The notes beneath the pieces were generated by a model. The model saw only the letters and a program-made list of their open reading frames with translations, did not search any database and was not told the origin of the DNA. Shown here piece by piece: positions 8,504 to 18,200 of a stretch of 64,000 nucleotides of DNA (its first letter is position 1; every line of letters begins with the position of its first letter). The DNA comes from DASPMP01 sp035248725. GTDB lineage: Bacteria > Gemmatimonadota > Gemmatimonadetes > Gemmatimonadales > Gemmatimonadaceae. The DNA lies in the NCBI GenBank assembly GCA_035248725.1, contig DATFHG010000148.1, positions 1 through 64,000 of the forward strand, written 5' to 3'. The translations under genes were made by a program, and so were the position numbers.

Positions 8504-9829
8504 GTGACGATCGAAACATCTGACGCGCTACGTCTGCTACGTCCTCCAGCCGGAGTTCTGGAGCTCGTGGCGAGGCTCGAGGATGACGGCCACCAAGCGT
8601 GGTGCGTTGGCGGAGCTGTTCGCGACGCGCTCCTTGGCCATCCCCATCTCGATTGGGACCTGGCGACGGATGCGCGCCCGGATGACGTCCGCCGTCTCTT
8701 TGGCCGCAAGCGAACGATTCCAGTGGGAATCGATTTCGGAACGGTCGGCGTGCTCGACAGTGACGGCGTGATGCACGAGGTGACGACGTTCAGGCACGAC
8801 GTGCGCACGGACGGTCGCCACGCCGAGGTCGAGTTCGGCGCCTCGCTCGATGAAGATCTGGCGCGGCGCGATTTCACGGTCAACGCGATCGCGTTTTCGC
8901 CATCGCGGCGTGAGGTACGCGATCCGTTCGGAGGGCAGCGCGATCTGAAGAGCCGAGTCATCCGTGCGGTGGGAGATGCGCAGCAACGCATGCGGGAAGA
9001 CCGGTTGCGGGCACTGCGGGCGATGCGGTTTGCCGCCCGATATCAGTTCACGATCGACCCCGACACATGGCAGGCGATCCGCGACAGCGCCCCCTATCTC
9101 ACGCGGCTCTCCGCGGAGCGCGTGAAGCAGGAGCTCGAGAAAACGATGGATCAGGTAGACCATCCGTCGCGTGCGTTGCGCATGTGGCGCGAGACGGGCG
9201 CGGCCAGCGTGCTTCTGCCTGAGCTGGCATCGGCGAGCGAGGAAGCATTGGTAGCGGTCGATCTCTCCGCGCAGCCTGGATCCCCACGTCGACCTGGCCG
9301 ACGGTTGAATCGCATTGCCGCTCTCCTCAGCGATGTGGATGGAACGCGTGCGCTGGATGTCGCCGGACGACTGCGGTTCTCGAACCAGGATGCGCGCTGG
9401 CTCTCCGATCTGCTGGAGCGATGGCGCGTGCTGGACGAGGAGATGTCCGCGGCGCTGCGTACAGGCGAGCCGGACAGTGGCGTGGTGCGGCATTGGGTCG
9501 CACGGATTGGCCGCGTCTATCTGCCTGCCTTCTACCGTCTCGCCGACGCCCGGTGGTCGGCTCGCCGCACCTCCGCTCATGACGCGCCGACGGCGCAAGC
9601 CGTGCATTCGCTGTATCGCCGCAGCGTACGTGCAGCATTGCGGGACCCGGTCGATCTCCGCGACCTCGCCATCGATGGCGATGATCTGCGGCGCGCTGGC
9701 ATCCCGCCCGGTCCGGGGATGGGTAAGATTCTGTCGACCCTCCTGAGCTGGGTCATCGAAGAGCCGGCCCGGAATCTTCGTGACCGCTTGCTCGACGAGG
9801 CGCGGCGGCTGCACGCGCGGCAGCACTGA
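8504..9829 (+). CDS. cca: CCA tRNA nucleotidyltransferase / poly(A) polymerase family
   Basis: The 441-residue protein is a class II nucleotidyltransferase that adds or repairs the 3' CCA of tRNAs. It has CVGGAVRDALLGHPHLDWDL, containing the GG and D-x-D catalytic motifs, then VGIDFGTVGV, RRDFTVNAIAF, and EDRLRALRAMRFAAR, the usual order of motifs A to D. The C-terminal arm ends GPGMGKIL, then PARNLRDRL, as in bacterial CCA enzymes. The need for this enzyme fits the tRNA genes in the window, neither of which encodes CCA. The start is GTG. A CCA-only versus poly(A) role cannot be decided from sequence alone. Confidence 0.9.
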   Translation: MTIETSDALRLLRPPAGVLELVARLEDDGHQAWCVGGAVRDALLGHPHLDWDLATDARPDDVRRLFGRKRTIPVGIDFGTVGVLDSDGVMHEVTTFRHDVRTDGRHAEVEFGASLDEDLARRDFTVNAIAFSPSRREVRDPFGGQRDLKSRVIRAVGDAQQRMREDRLRALRAMRFAARYQFTIDPDTWQAIRDSAPYLTRLSAERVKQELEKTMDQVDHPSRALRMWRETGAASVLLPELASASEEALVAVDLSAQPGSPRRPGRRLNRIAALLSDVDGTRALDVAGRLRFSNQDARWLSDLLERWRVLDEEMSAALRTGEPDSGVVRHWVARIGRVYLPAFYRLADARWSARRTSAHDAPTAQAVHSLYRRSVRAALRDPVDLRDLAIDGDDLRRAGIPPGPGMGKILSTLLSWVIEEPARNLRDRLLDEARRLHARQH

Positions 9830-9856
9830 AATCCGAACGAGGAGTCGAACGACCCG

Positions 9857-10384
9857 ATGCTCTTTCGCGGCAAACAGGCGGATCCATCCATTTGGCGACG
9901 CTTTCGCGCACCGACCGACGGTTTCACGTTCACCTCCGAGGACGGCTACTTCGCCGCGCATGTCGTGGCGAACTCCGAGCGCGTGGTAAATCTCTTTCAT
10001 GCGCTCGCCGAACAGTTGCCGCCGGCCGTCGACGTCGTGCTCGATGATTTGCGCTCCGGTCGAAGCTGGAAGGGCGAGTCGTTGCCGCTCGACGATGTTC
10101 GGGAGCAGATCAATCGGCTGAAGGTGCTGCTCGCCCGCTACGGAGGGGTCGAGCTGTCCGTGTTCACCTCCGAGGACCAGCTGACGCTCAATCCATATCT
10201 GGAGCTGTTCATCTATTCGCGGACGGATCGCTGGTGCTACCTCCTCGAGGGCAAGGGACTGGAGGAGCAGGCGGTCGTGCGCACGAAAAGCTGGAAGCAG
10301 CAACGGGCGCATTTTCCCGCGGCATCGGAGCTCGTGAACGCAATTCAGGCGGCGGTGGAGCGACTCGGTCTGCAGCGCGCGTGA
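9857..10384 (+). CDS. Hypothetical protein
   Basis: I do not recognise this 175-residue soluble protein. It begins MLFRGKQADPSIWRRF, has a central segment with FTSEDQLTLNPYLELFIYS and a mixed alpha/beta pattern throughout, without signal peptide, membrane helices or Cys clusters. An AACGAGGAG purine stretch precedes the ATG by about 15 bases. Its stop overlaps the ZIP transporter start (GTGA), so the two are co-translated, and cca lies 27 bases upstream. Third-position G+C and the coupled arrangement support a real gene. Confidence 0.65.
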   Translation: MLFRGKQADPSIWRRFRAPTDGFTFTSEDGYFAAHVVANSERVVNLFHALAEQLPPAVDVVLDDLRSGRSWKGESLPLDDVREQINRLKVLLARYGGVELSVFTSEDQLTLNPYLELFIYSRTDRWCYLLEGKGLEEQAVVRTKSWKQQRAHFPAASELVNAIQAAVERLGLQRA

Positions 10385-11091
10385 ACAGCACGGAGCTGGC
10401 GTACGGCCTCTCGGCCGCGGCCGCGAATGTCTGCGGTGCGCTGGCCGTGACGTGGCGCCGGGAATGGAGCGTTCGTGTCCTCGATCGGACGCTCGCCTTC
10501 GCCGCCGGGTTCCTGCTGAGCGTGGCGTTCGTCGATCTCATTCCCGAGGCGATTGCGCGCGGCGGGCAGCAAGCCGCGATCGTCGCGCTCGTCTCCTACC
10601 TCCTCGTTCATCTCACCCAGCACACGCTGGGGCGGCACTTCCACTTCGGCGAGGAGACGCATCGCGTCACCCGGATCGTCAGCGTGAGCGCGCTCATCGG
10701 CCTGCTGCTGCACACCTTTGTCGACGGGGTTGCGGTGGCCAGCGGCATCATGGTGAGCAGCGCCGTCGGGGCGCTCGTGTTCATGGGCGTGCTGTTGCAC
10801 AAGTTTCCTGAGGGGCTCGCGATCTCGAGCCTGTTTCTCGCGGCTGGCGCCCGACGCAGCACCGCCATCGCCGCCGCCGGGGCCATCGGCGCGGCCACGC
10901 TGCTCGGCGTCGCGCTGACCGAACAATTCAGTGGTCTGCGCACAAACGGCCTCGCGATCTCGGCTGGCGTGACGATCTACGTGGGGGCATCGAATCTCGT
11001 GCCCGAGTTCCAGGCCCGCTCGGGGTGGGGCACACCCGTGAGCTTCATGGCGGGGTGTGGAGCATATTTCGCGACGCGCGCGCTGCTGTGA
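10381..11091 (+). CDS. ZIP family metal transporter
   Basis: The 236-residue integral membrane protein shows about eight hydrophobic segments and both ZIP metal-site motifs: LLLHTFVDGVAVASG in one helix and LLHKFPEGLAISS in the next (H-x-x-x-D and H-K-x-P-E-G). A short His-rich loop (GRHFHFGEETH) lies between earlier helices, as in many ZIP proteins. It probably imports a divalent metal such as zinc, with selectivity unknown. The open frame continues upstream, but the GTG overlapping the previous stop places the first membrane segment at the N-terminus as expected. Confidence 0.88.
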   Translation: MNSTELAYGLSAAAANVCGALAVTWRREWSVRVLDRTLAFAAGFLLSVAFVDLIPEAIARGGQQAAIVALVSYLLVHLTQHTLGRHFHFGEETHRVTRIVSVSALIGLLLHTFVDGVAVASGIMVSSAVGALVFMGVLLHKFPEGLAISSLFLAAGARRSTAIAAAGAIGAATLLGVALTEQFSGLRTNGLAISAGVTIYVGASNLVPEFQARSGWGTPVSFMAGCGAYFATRALL

Positions 11092-12461
11092 GGACTTCCG
11101 TGCCTCGACGCCCGAGCACTCAACCCACGCTGTTCAAGGAAGCGGCCGATCGTACCCAGCCGCTCGCGTCGCGCATGCGTCCGGCGACGCTCGACGAATT
11201 CGTCGGACAGGAGCACCTCCTGGCGCGCGGCAAGCCGCTGCGCGACGCCATCGAGAACGGCACGATCGGATCGATCGTGTTGTGGGGGCCACCTGGCACG
11301 GGCAAGACGACGCTCGGACGATTGATCGCCGCGTACACCGATCGCGAGTTCGTTCCCTTTTCTTCCGTCACCGAAGGCGTGCCGCGAATCCGCGAGATCG
11401 TGGCGGAGGCACAGCGCCGTCTTCAGGTGGGCCGCGGGACGATCCTATTCGCCGACGAAATCCATCGGCTGAACAAGGCCCAGCAGGATGCCTTTCTTCC
11501 GCATGTGGAAGCCGGCACCATCACGCTCGTCGGCGCCACGACCGAGAATCCGTCGTTCGAGATCAACGGTGCGTTACTGTCGCGCGTGCGCGTCTTCGTG
11601 CTTCAGCCGCTGTCGCCTGGAGACATTCGCGCCTTGCTCGAGCGCGCCCTGCACGACGCCGACCGGGGCCTCGGCGCGCTGGGGCTGGCGGTGGATGTAG
11701 ACGCCATCGCGCTCATCTCGGAGGAGGCGGATGGCGACGCTCGCCGGGCGCTCACGGTGCTCGAAGCCGCGGCGGAACACGCTGGCGAGAAGGGACGCGT
11801 CGACGTGACGGCTGCTCGTGAAGCGATGCAGCTGCGGTTCGCGCGCTTCGACAAATGGGGAGAAGAGACGTACAACATGCTCTCCGCCTTCCATAAGAGT
11901 CTCCGCGGCAGCGACCCCCAGGCAGCGCTGTACTGGATGGCGCGCTTTGTAGAGGGCGGTGGAGATCCGATGGTTCTGTTTCGCCGGGCGCTGGCGATGG
12001 CGGCGGAGGACATCGGACTCGCGGATCCCGAGGCGCTCAAGCTCGCCGTGGCCGCGCGGGACGCCTTCCATATGCTCGGGCCTCCGGAGGGCTACCTGCC
12101 GCTGGCGCAAATGGTGATCTACCTCGCAACGGCACCCAAATCGAACTCGGCGAAAGTTGCGCTCGGCGAGGCGATGGCCGCGGCGGCGGAGACGCCGGCG
12201 GAGGGTGTACCGATGCATATTCGCAACGCGCCGACCGCGCTGATGAAGGAACTGGGATATCACCGCGGGTATCAGTACGCACACGACGTCCCCGAGGCAT
12301 ACATCCCGCAGGAGTACCTGCCGGATCGCCTGCGAGGGCGCACCTTTTATCAGCCCGGCTCGTTCGGCTTCGAGAAGGAAATCGCAAAGCGGATCGCGTG
12401 GTGGGAGGAGCTCAAGCGACGCCAGGGCAGGCAAGAACCGGAGGGGGGAACAGATCAATGA
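11088..12461 (+). CDS. rarA: Replication-associated recombination protein A (RarA/MgsA AAA+ ATPase)
   Basis: RarA is a clamp-loader-like AAA+ ATPase acting at stalled replication forks. The 457-residue protein contains the family opening LFKEAADRTQPLASRMRP, then TLDEFVGQEHLL, Walker A GPPGTGKTTLG, Walker B ILFADEIHRLNKAQQD, sensor 1 in LVGATTENPSFEIN, and the C-terminal tetramerisation region with FHKSLRGSDPQAALYW and RNAPTALMKELGYHRGYQYAHD. The GTG start overlaps the ZIP stop (GTGA); a second GTG four codons later is an alternative. The gene is followed by a lipoprotein gene in an ATGA overlap. Confidence 0.95.
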   Translation: MRTSVPRRPSTQPTLFKEAADRTQPLASRMRPATLDEFVGQEHLLARGKPLRDAIENGTIGSIVLWGPPGTGKTTLGRLIAAYTDREFVPFSSVTEGVPRIREIVAEAQRRLQVGRGTILFADEIHRLNKAQQDAFLPHVEAGTITLVGATTENPSFEINGALLSRVRVFVLQPLSPGDIRALLERALHDADRGLGALGLAVDVDAIALISEEADGDARRALTVLEAAAEHAGEKGRVDVTAAREAMQLRFARFDKWGEETYNMLSAFHKSLRGSDPQAALYWMARFVEGGGDPMVLFRRALAMAAEDIGLADPEALKLAVAARDAFHMLGPPEGYLPLAQMVIYLATAPKSNSAKVALGEAMAAAAETPAEGVPMHIRNAPTALMKELGYHRGYQYAHDVPEAYIPQEYLPDRLRGRTFYQPGSFGFEKEIAKRIAWWEELKRRQGRQEPEGGTDQ

Positions 12462-12916
12462 AGAAGCTCGCCATCCTGACTCTGACGCTCGTCGTCGCCG
12501 GGTGCTCGGCGCTGGGCCGCCAGGCGTTCCAGAATCCCGTCGTCAACCTGCGCGACGTGCGGGTGCTTGGCCTCGGCACCAGCGGCGGACAGCTCGAGGT
12601 GCAGCTGAGTGTCTACAACCCGAACAACTATCGGCTGGACGCATCGCGACTCACGTATCGTGTGTTCGTCGGTGACTCCGTCGGTCTCGCCAGCGGCGCC
12701 GTGGACACCCGGCAGTCGGTGCAGGCTTCCGATTCGACGATCGTGAAGGTTCCCGTATCGTTCACGTACTCGGGCCTTGGCGCCGCGGCATCGCAGCTCC
12801 TGCAGACAGGCGCGGTGCGGTATCGGGTGCTCGGCGACGTGACAGTTGGCTCCGTGGTAGGCAACTTTACCGTACCGTACTCGACCACCGGTCAGTTCAA
12901 TACGATGGCGCGGTAG
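12458..12916 (+). CDS. LEA type 2 (WHy domain) family lipoprotein
   Basis: The 152-residue protein begins MKKLAILTLTLVVAGCSAL, a lipoprotein signal with lipobox VAGC, so Cys16 should be lipidated. The rest resembles the LEA14/WHy beta-sandwich: VNLRDVRVLGLGTSGGQLEV, VSVYNPNNY-type motif (here LSVYNPNNYRLD), and a strand pairing region V-K-V-P-V-S-F. Such domains occur in stress-related and envelope proteins of unclear function. A strong AGGGGGGAA Shine-Dalgarno precedes the ATG, which sits in an ATGA overlap with rarA. Its stop codon TAG is part of the Shine-Dalgarno proposed for hflX. Confidence 0.8.
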   Translation: MKKLAILTLTLVVAGCSALGRQAFQNPVVNLRDVRVLGLGTSGGQLEVQLSVYNPNNYRLDASRLTYRVFVGDSVGLASGAVDTRQSVQASDSTIVKVPVSFTYSGLGAAASQLLQTGAVRYRVLGDVTVGSVVGNFTVPYSTTGQFNTMAR

Positions 12917-12925
12917 GAGCAGACC

Positions 12926-14239
12926 ATCTCCAGAGAGCCGATCCAGGTCAGACAGCCCATCGAGCGAGCCCTTCTCGTGGGCGCCCCGCTGAAACGCGGA
13001 CGCGCCCGCGAGAATCTGCGCGAACACCTGGACGAGCTGGAGCGGCTGACCGACACCGCCGGCGCGGTGATCGTCGGCGAAGTCACGCAGCAGCTCGACA
13101 AGCCCCACGCCGCCACGTACCTGGGCGCGGGGAAGATCGAAGAGCTCCGCAAGCGGGTCGTCGAGACCGAGGCGACGCTCGTGATCTTCGACGACGAGCT
13201 CTCACCCTCCCAGTCGAAGAACATCGAGGACGCCATCGGTCAGCGGGTCGTCGACCGCGCCGAGCTGATTCTCGACATTTTCGCCACGCGCGCGCGCACC
13301 GCGGAAGCCAAGATGCAGGTGGAGCTGGCGCAACTCGAGTACATGCTGCCGCGTCTGACGCGAATGTGGACGCACCTCGAGAAATTCCGCGGCGGTATCG
13401 GCGTCCGCGGCCCGGGTGAAACGCAGCTCGAAACGGACCGGCGCTTGATCAGTCATCGCATCAAGATTCTTCGCGACAAGCTTCGCGAATTTCAGAAAGG
13501 ACGTGCGGTGCAGCGCAACTCGCGGCGCAGCGAATTCCGCGCTGCGCTCGTGGGCTATACGAATGCCGGCAAGTCGTCCCTGCTGCGGGCGCTTTCGGGC
13601 GCGCAGGACGTCTTCGTCGAAGACCGCCTGTTCGCCACCCTCGATCCGCTGACGCGGGAAGTCTCGCTCGGCGAGAACATGAAGGTGCTGCTGACGGATA
13701 CGGTCGGGTTCATTCGCAAGCTGCCGCACCATCTCGTCGCGTCGTTTCGCGCCACGCTCGAGGAAGCGCGCGAGGCCGATCTGCTGCTGCACGTGATCGA
13801 TGCCAGCCATCCGATGTGGGAGGAGCAGCGGGCAATCGTCGAGGATGTGCTGAGCGATCTCGAGATGCAGGACAAGGACGTGCTGCTCGTCTTCAACAAG
13901 GTGGACCTGTTGGACGAGGCCGCGCTGCTCGCGCTGCAGGAGCGCATCGCCAGCGATGGCCATGAGGCGGTGTTCGTGTCCACGGTCACCGAGCACGGTG
14001 CCGATCCCGTCAAGCGATCCCTGTTGGCGCACATGCGCGAGCGCCGGCCGTTGGCGGAGATTCACCTGTCGCCGTCCGACGGGAAGCTGCTCGCCGAAAT
14101 TCATCAGTACGGCGAGGTCCTGGACCAGCGCACGATCGGGGAGCAGCTCGTGCTGCGCGCGCGCGTTGGCGAGCGTCTCGCCGGGCGGCTGCGTCGCGCG
14201 GGTGCCATTGTCGAACGGGACGGGCCGAACGGCGCATGA
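12926..14239 (+). CDS. hflX: GTPase HflX, proposed ATC start
   Basis: HflX is a ribosome-binding GTPase that splits or rescues stalled ribosomes. The protein has the HflX N-domain (TAGAVIVGEVTQ, ATYLGAGKIEEL, VIFDDELSPSQSKNIE), the GxGE motif GVRGPGETQLETDRR, and G motifs GYTNAGKSSL, DTVGFIRKLP and NKVD. The conserved first strand of the family (as in ERALLVG) is encoded upstream of the first canonical start (GTG 12977), and no ATG, GTG or TTG lies between it and the preceding in-frame stop. An ATC at 12926 follows TAGGAG at a 6-base distance, so I propose it as the start (437 residues). GTG 12977 is the fallback. Confidence 0.9.
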   Translation: MSREPIQVRQPIERALLVGAPLKRGRARENLREHLDELERLTDTAGAVIVGEVTQQLDKPHAATYLGAGKIEELRKRVVETEATLVIFDDELSPSQSKNIEDAIGQRVVDRAELILDIFATRARTAEAKMQVELAQLEYMLPRLTRMWTHLEKFRGGIGVRGPGETQLETDRRLISHRIKILRDKLREFQKGRAVQRNSRRSEFRAALVGYTNAGKSSLLRALSGAQDVFVEDRLFATLDPLTREVSLGENMKVLLTDTVGFIRKLPHHLVASFRATLEEAREADLLLHVIDASHPMWEEQRAIVEDVLSDLEMQDKDVLLVFNKVDLLDEAALLALQERIASDGHEAVFVSTVTEHGADPVKRSLLAHMRERRPLAEIHLSPSDGKLLAEIHQYGEVLDQRTIGEQLVLRARVGERLAGRLRRAGAIVERDGPNGA

Positions 14240-15249
14240 TCGCCGTCGTGACCGGTGCGAGTGGGTTCATCGGTCGCCATCTCGTGCGCCGGCTGCTTGC
14301 TGAAGGTCACATCGTGCGTTGTCTCGTGCGAGCCGACAGCGGTGGGGTTCCTCCGGGCGCAACTCGGCATCACGTCGACTACGAGAGCGCCGCCTCGCTG
14401 CTGAACTGCGATGCGCTCGATGAGGCTGCTGTCGTGTTTCATCTGGCGGGGGCTACGCGGGCTGCCGGCGCCGAGGACTATACCCGTGCGAATGTCACAC
14501 CGACGCGGCATCTGCTGTCGGCACTGGCGAGCCGGCGGCTGCGGCCCCGCCTGGTGTACGTATCGTCGCAGGCAGCCGCGGGACCGGCGGTCGCGCGCGA
14601 CCTGCCGGTGCGCGAAGACGACCCACCCCGCCCGATCGACGCATACGGACGCAGCAAGCTCGAGGCGGAGCGGGTCGTGGAGACATTCGGTGACGTCGTG
14701 CCCTTCACGATCGTGCGACCCAGCGCGGTCCTGGGTCCGGGCGACCGGGACTTTTTCGAGCTTTTCCGATGGGCGATGCGCGGCCTCGTGATTTATCCGG
14801 GCACACGGCACCACTGGCTGTCCCTGTTGGCGGTTCAGGACGCGGTCGAAGGCATTCAGGTGGCGGCACGGACAGAGCGAGCCGTGCTGCGGCAATATTT
14901 TCTGGCGTCCGATTCTCCGGTGCAGTGGCAGGAGGTGGGGAAGGAGGTCGCGGCCGCAGCCGGCCGACCGGTTCGACATCTGAACCTTCCTTCCGTCCTC
15001 GTGGACGTGGCGGCATGGGGCGGCGACATCCTCAGCCGATTCACCGGACGCGCGCTTCTGGCGAACCGCGCGAAGGCGACCCTGGCGCGCGCGCCATTCT
15101 GGGTCTGCTCGAACGAACGCGCGCGACTGGAGCTGGGGTTCCGCCCGCGGCATTCACTCCCCCAGATGATCCGGGAAACGTACCTTTGGTATTCCCAGAA
15201 CGGCTGGCTTCGAGCGCCGGGCGCGTCGACACGCGCCGGCGTTGCCTGA
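14236..15249 (+). CDS. NAD-dependent epimerase/dehydratase; candidate 3-ketosphinganine (ketosphingolipid) reductase
   Basis: This 337-residue extended SDR starts MIAVVTGASGFIGRHLVRRL (Rossmann GxxGxxG) and has the catalytic DAYGRSKLEAE (Tyr-x-x-x-Lys) and VYVSSQAAAG. It follows hflX in an ATGA overlap and overlaps the acyl ligase/ACP/synthase gene by 8 bases. In Caulobacter an NAD-epimerase-like protein (CerR) reduces 3-ketosphinganine and is encoded beside serine palmitoyltransferase; the same neighbour relation here suggests that role. The family call is seen in the sequence, the substrate is inference from context. A generic sugar epimerase is the alternative, but no nucleotide-sugar genes lie directly beside it. 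Confidence 0.82.
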   Translation: MIAVVTGASGFIGRHLVRRLLAEGHIVRCLVRADSGGVPPGATRHHVDYESAASLLNCDALDEAAVVFHLAGATRAAGAEDYTRANVTPTRHLLSALASRRLRPRLVYVSSQAAAGPAVARDLPVREDDPPRPIDAYGRSKLEAERVVETFGDVVPFTIVRPSAVLGPGDRDFFELFRWAMRGLVIYPGTRHHWLSLLAVQDAVEGIQVAARTERAVLRQYFLASDSPVQWQEVGKEVAAAAGRPVRHLNLPSVLVDVAAWGGDILSRFTGRALLANRAKATLARAPFWVCSNERARLELGFRPRHSLPQMIRETYLWYSQNGWLRAPGASTRAGVA

Positions 15250-18200
15250 AGATTCCTGCATGCCCGTAGCGCGCACGGACAACACACGCACACCGCGATC
15301 CGCCGGGGAATCCTCCGTCGCCGGATGCAGCACGCTGGTGGCTCTGCTCCGGTTCCGCGCCGAGACGATGGGCGATCGCGTGGTCTATCGCTTTCTGCCG
15401 GGCGACGGCAAGGCCGAACAGACGGTCACCTACCGGGAGCTCGACCGTCGCGCGCGATCGCTCGCGGTCGCGATCCGCGAGCGCGCGCGGGCGGGCGATC
15501 GCGCGCTGTTGCTCATCCCGCCCGGCCTGGATTATGTCGCCGCGTACTTCGCGTGCCTGTATGCCCGCGTCATCGCGGTGCCGGCGTATCCGCCGAACCC
15601 CCGACGGCCCGATCCGCGCATCCCCTCCATCGCGCGCGACTGCGAGCCGACGGTCGCCCTCACGTCCGGTGCGCTGCTCGCGAAGCTCGACCAATGGCGC
15701 GGCGGAGACGAACGGCTCGGTGCCGTGCATTGGATTGCCGCGGATACGGGAGTGTCAGACGCGTCCCAGCAGTGGAGCGACGACGGCATCGCCGCCGACG
15801 ATGTCGCCATGCTCCAGTACACGTCGGGATCGACGGCGTCGCCGAAGGGCGTCGTACTCACCCACGGCAACCTGCTCCATAACCTCGCTCTCATCCGGTC
15901 GGCGTTTCCCGTGGAGCACGCCGTCGACGACGTGGGGTGCTTCTGGCTGCCTCCGTTCCACGACATGGGACTGATCGGCGGGATCCTGCAACCGTGTTAC
16001 GTGGGGCGGGGTGCGGTGCTCATGTCGTCCGCGACCTTCCTCCAGCGCCCACTCAGCTGGCTGGAAGCGATGTCGACGTACCGCGCCACGACGAGCGCGG
16101 CGCCCAACTTTGCGTTCGACCTCTGCGTCGAGCGCATCAAGCCGGATGAGATCCGCGATCTGGATCTCTCGTCCTGGCACACAGTGTTCGATGGCGCTGA
16201 ACCGATCCGCGCGGAAACGATCGATCGGTTCTCGCGAACGTTCGAGGACGCGGGGTTCCGGCGTGAGGCGTTTTTCCCATGCTATGGACTCGCCGAAGCC
16301 ACGTTGTTCGTCGCCGGCGGACCCTGGGGCCACGGGCCCTACACGCTCGACGTGTCTCGGGCGGCGCTGGAGCGGAAACGCGTCGTGCCCGCAACTGCAG
16401 GCGACCGACTGCGCCTGGTTTCCTCCGGCGCGCCCGCGCCGGGTCAGACGGTCCGCATCGTGGATCCGGAGACGCGCGAGGAGCGCGCCGATCGTCGCAT
16501 TGGCGAGATCTGGGTTGCGGGTGACAGTGTGGCCCAAGGCTATTGGCGCAACGCGGTGGAAAGCGCCGCGACGTTCGGCGCGACCGTGGCCGGCGAGGAT
16601 CGGCACACCTTCCTCCGCACGGGCGACCTCGGCTTTCTCGACGATGGACAGCTGTTCGTCACCGGCCGCCTCAAGGATCTGATCATCCTCAACGGACGCA
16701 ATTACTATCCGCAGGATCTCGAGATCGCCGCGGAACGCAGCCACCCGAGCCTGCGGCCCGGCCACAGCGCCGCCTTCGCGATGAACGACGACGCCGCGCG
16801 CGAGCGCCTCGTGATCGCGCTCGAGGTCACGCGGCACCATCGCGAATCGGATCACGAATCCGTGTTTTCAGCTGTCCGTCGCGCGCTCGCCGAGCGGGAG
16901 GGCATCCTGCCGGATATCGTCGTGCTGGTTCGACAGAACGGCATCCCGCGCACGTCGAGCGGCAAGGTGCAGCGGCGTGCGACGCGCGCGATGCTCGCGG
17001 ACGGCTCGCTCGACGTCGTGGGACGCTCCGACCAGACGATCGACGACGTACCCGCCCCACCGCTCGCCGCCGAGAACGGCGCGCCCCTCGAGGCGTGGCT
17101 GCGACGCTGGGTGGCCGATGAGCTCCAGATCGACGTCACCACTGTGGATGCGACAGCCTCGGTGCGCGACTACGGCCTGGACTCGGTGGCCGCGGTGCGC
17201 CTGGTGACGGAGCTCGAGCGCGTGCTCGGGCATCGCGTTGACGTCTCGTTGCTGTGGCGCGAGCCGTCGATCCGATCGTTGTCGCGCGCCCTCGATGTCG
17301 GCGGGGAGCGCACCGCTCCGCTGGACATCGCGCGCGACGTCGCCGAGCGCACCGTCGACGAACGCCAGGTCTCGCCACTCCCGGCGTCCGAGTTCCCGGA
17401 ATTTCGTCTCCTCCAGGCCCGACTCGACGACCTCGAACGACATGGTCTCGAGAATCCGTACTTCCGCGTGCACGAGGGCAGCACCGGCAGCACGGCGATC
17501 GTCGAAGGCCGCGAGCTCATCAACTTCGCGAACTACAACTACCTCGGACTCTCGGGCGACCCGCGCGTCAATGCGGCGGTCGTCGAGGCGGTGCGGCGCT
17601 ACGGCACGTCCGTGTCCGCGAGCCGCATCGTTTCCGGAGAGCGCCCAATCCATCGTGAGCTCGAGCAGGAGCTCGCGAGCTTCATCGGTGTGGAAGACTG
17701 CGTGTTGTACATCGGTGGCGTCACGACGAACGTCTCCACCATCTCGCACCTGCTCGGCCCCGGCGACGTGGTGTTGTGCGATGAGTTGCTCCACAACAGC
17801 GCCATGCAGGGAGCGCTCTTTTCCGGCGCCCAGCGTTTGACGTTCCCGCACAACGACGTGGCCGCGGCCGATCGGCTCCTGTCGAGCGTGCGCGCGCGCT
17901 ATCGGCGTGCCCTCATCGTCATCGAAGGCGTCTACAGCGCGGATGGCGACGTCCCCGATCTCGCGCGGTTCGTCGCGATGAAGAAGCGCCACGAAGCGTG
18001 GCTCATGGTCGACGAGGCGCATTCGATCGGCGTGCTTGGCGCCACGGGTCGCGGACTCGCCGAACACGCAGGCGTGTCGCCGCGCGCCGTGGACCTGTGG
18101 ATGGGCACGTTGTCCAAGTCGCTCGCCAGTGTCGGCGGATACATCGGCGCGCGCAGCGACATCGTGAAATATCTCAAGTACACCGCGCCGGGATTTGTCT

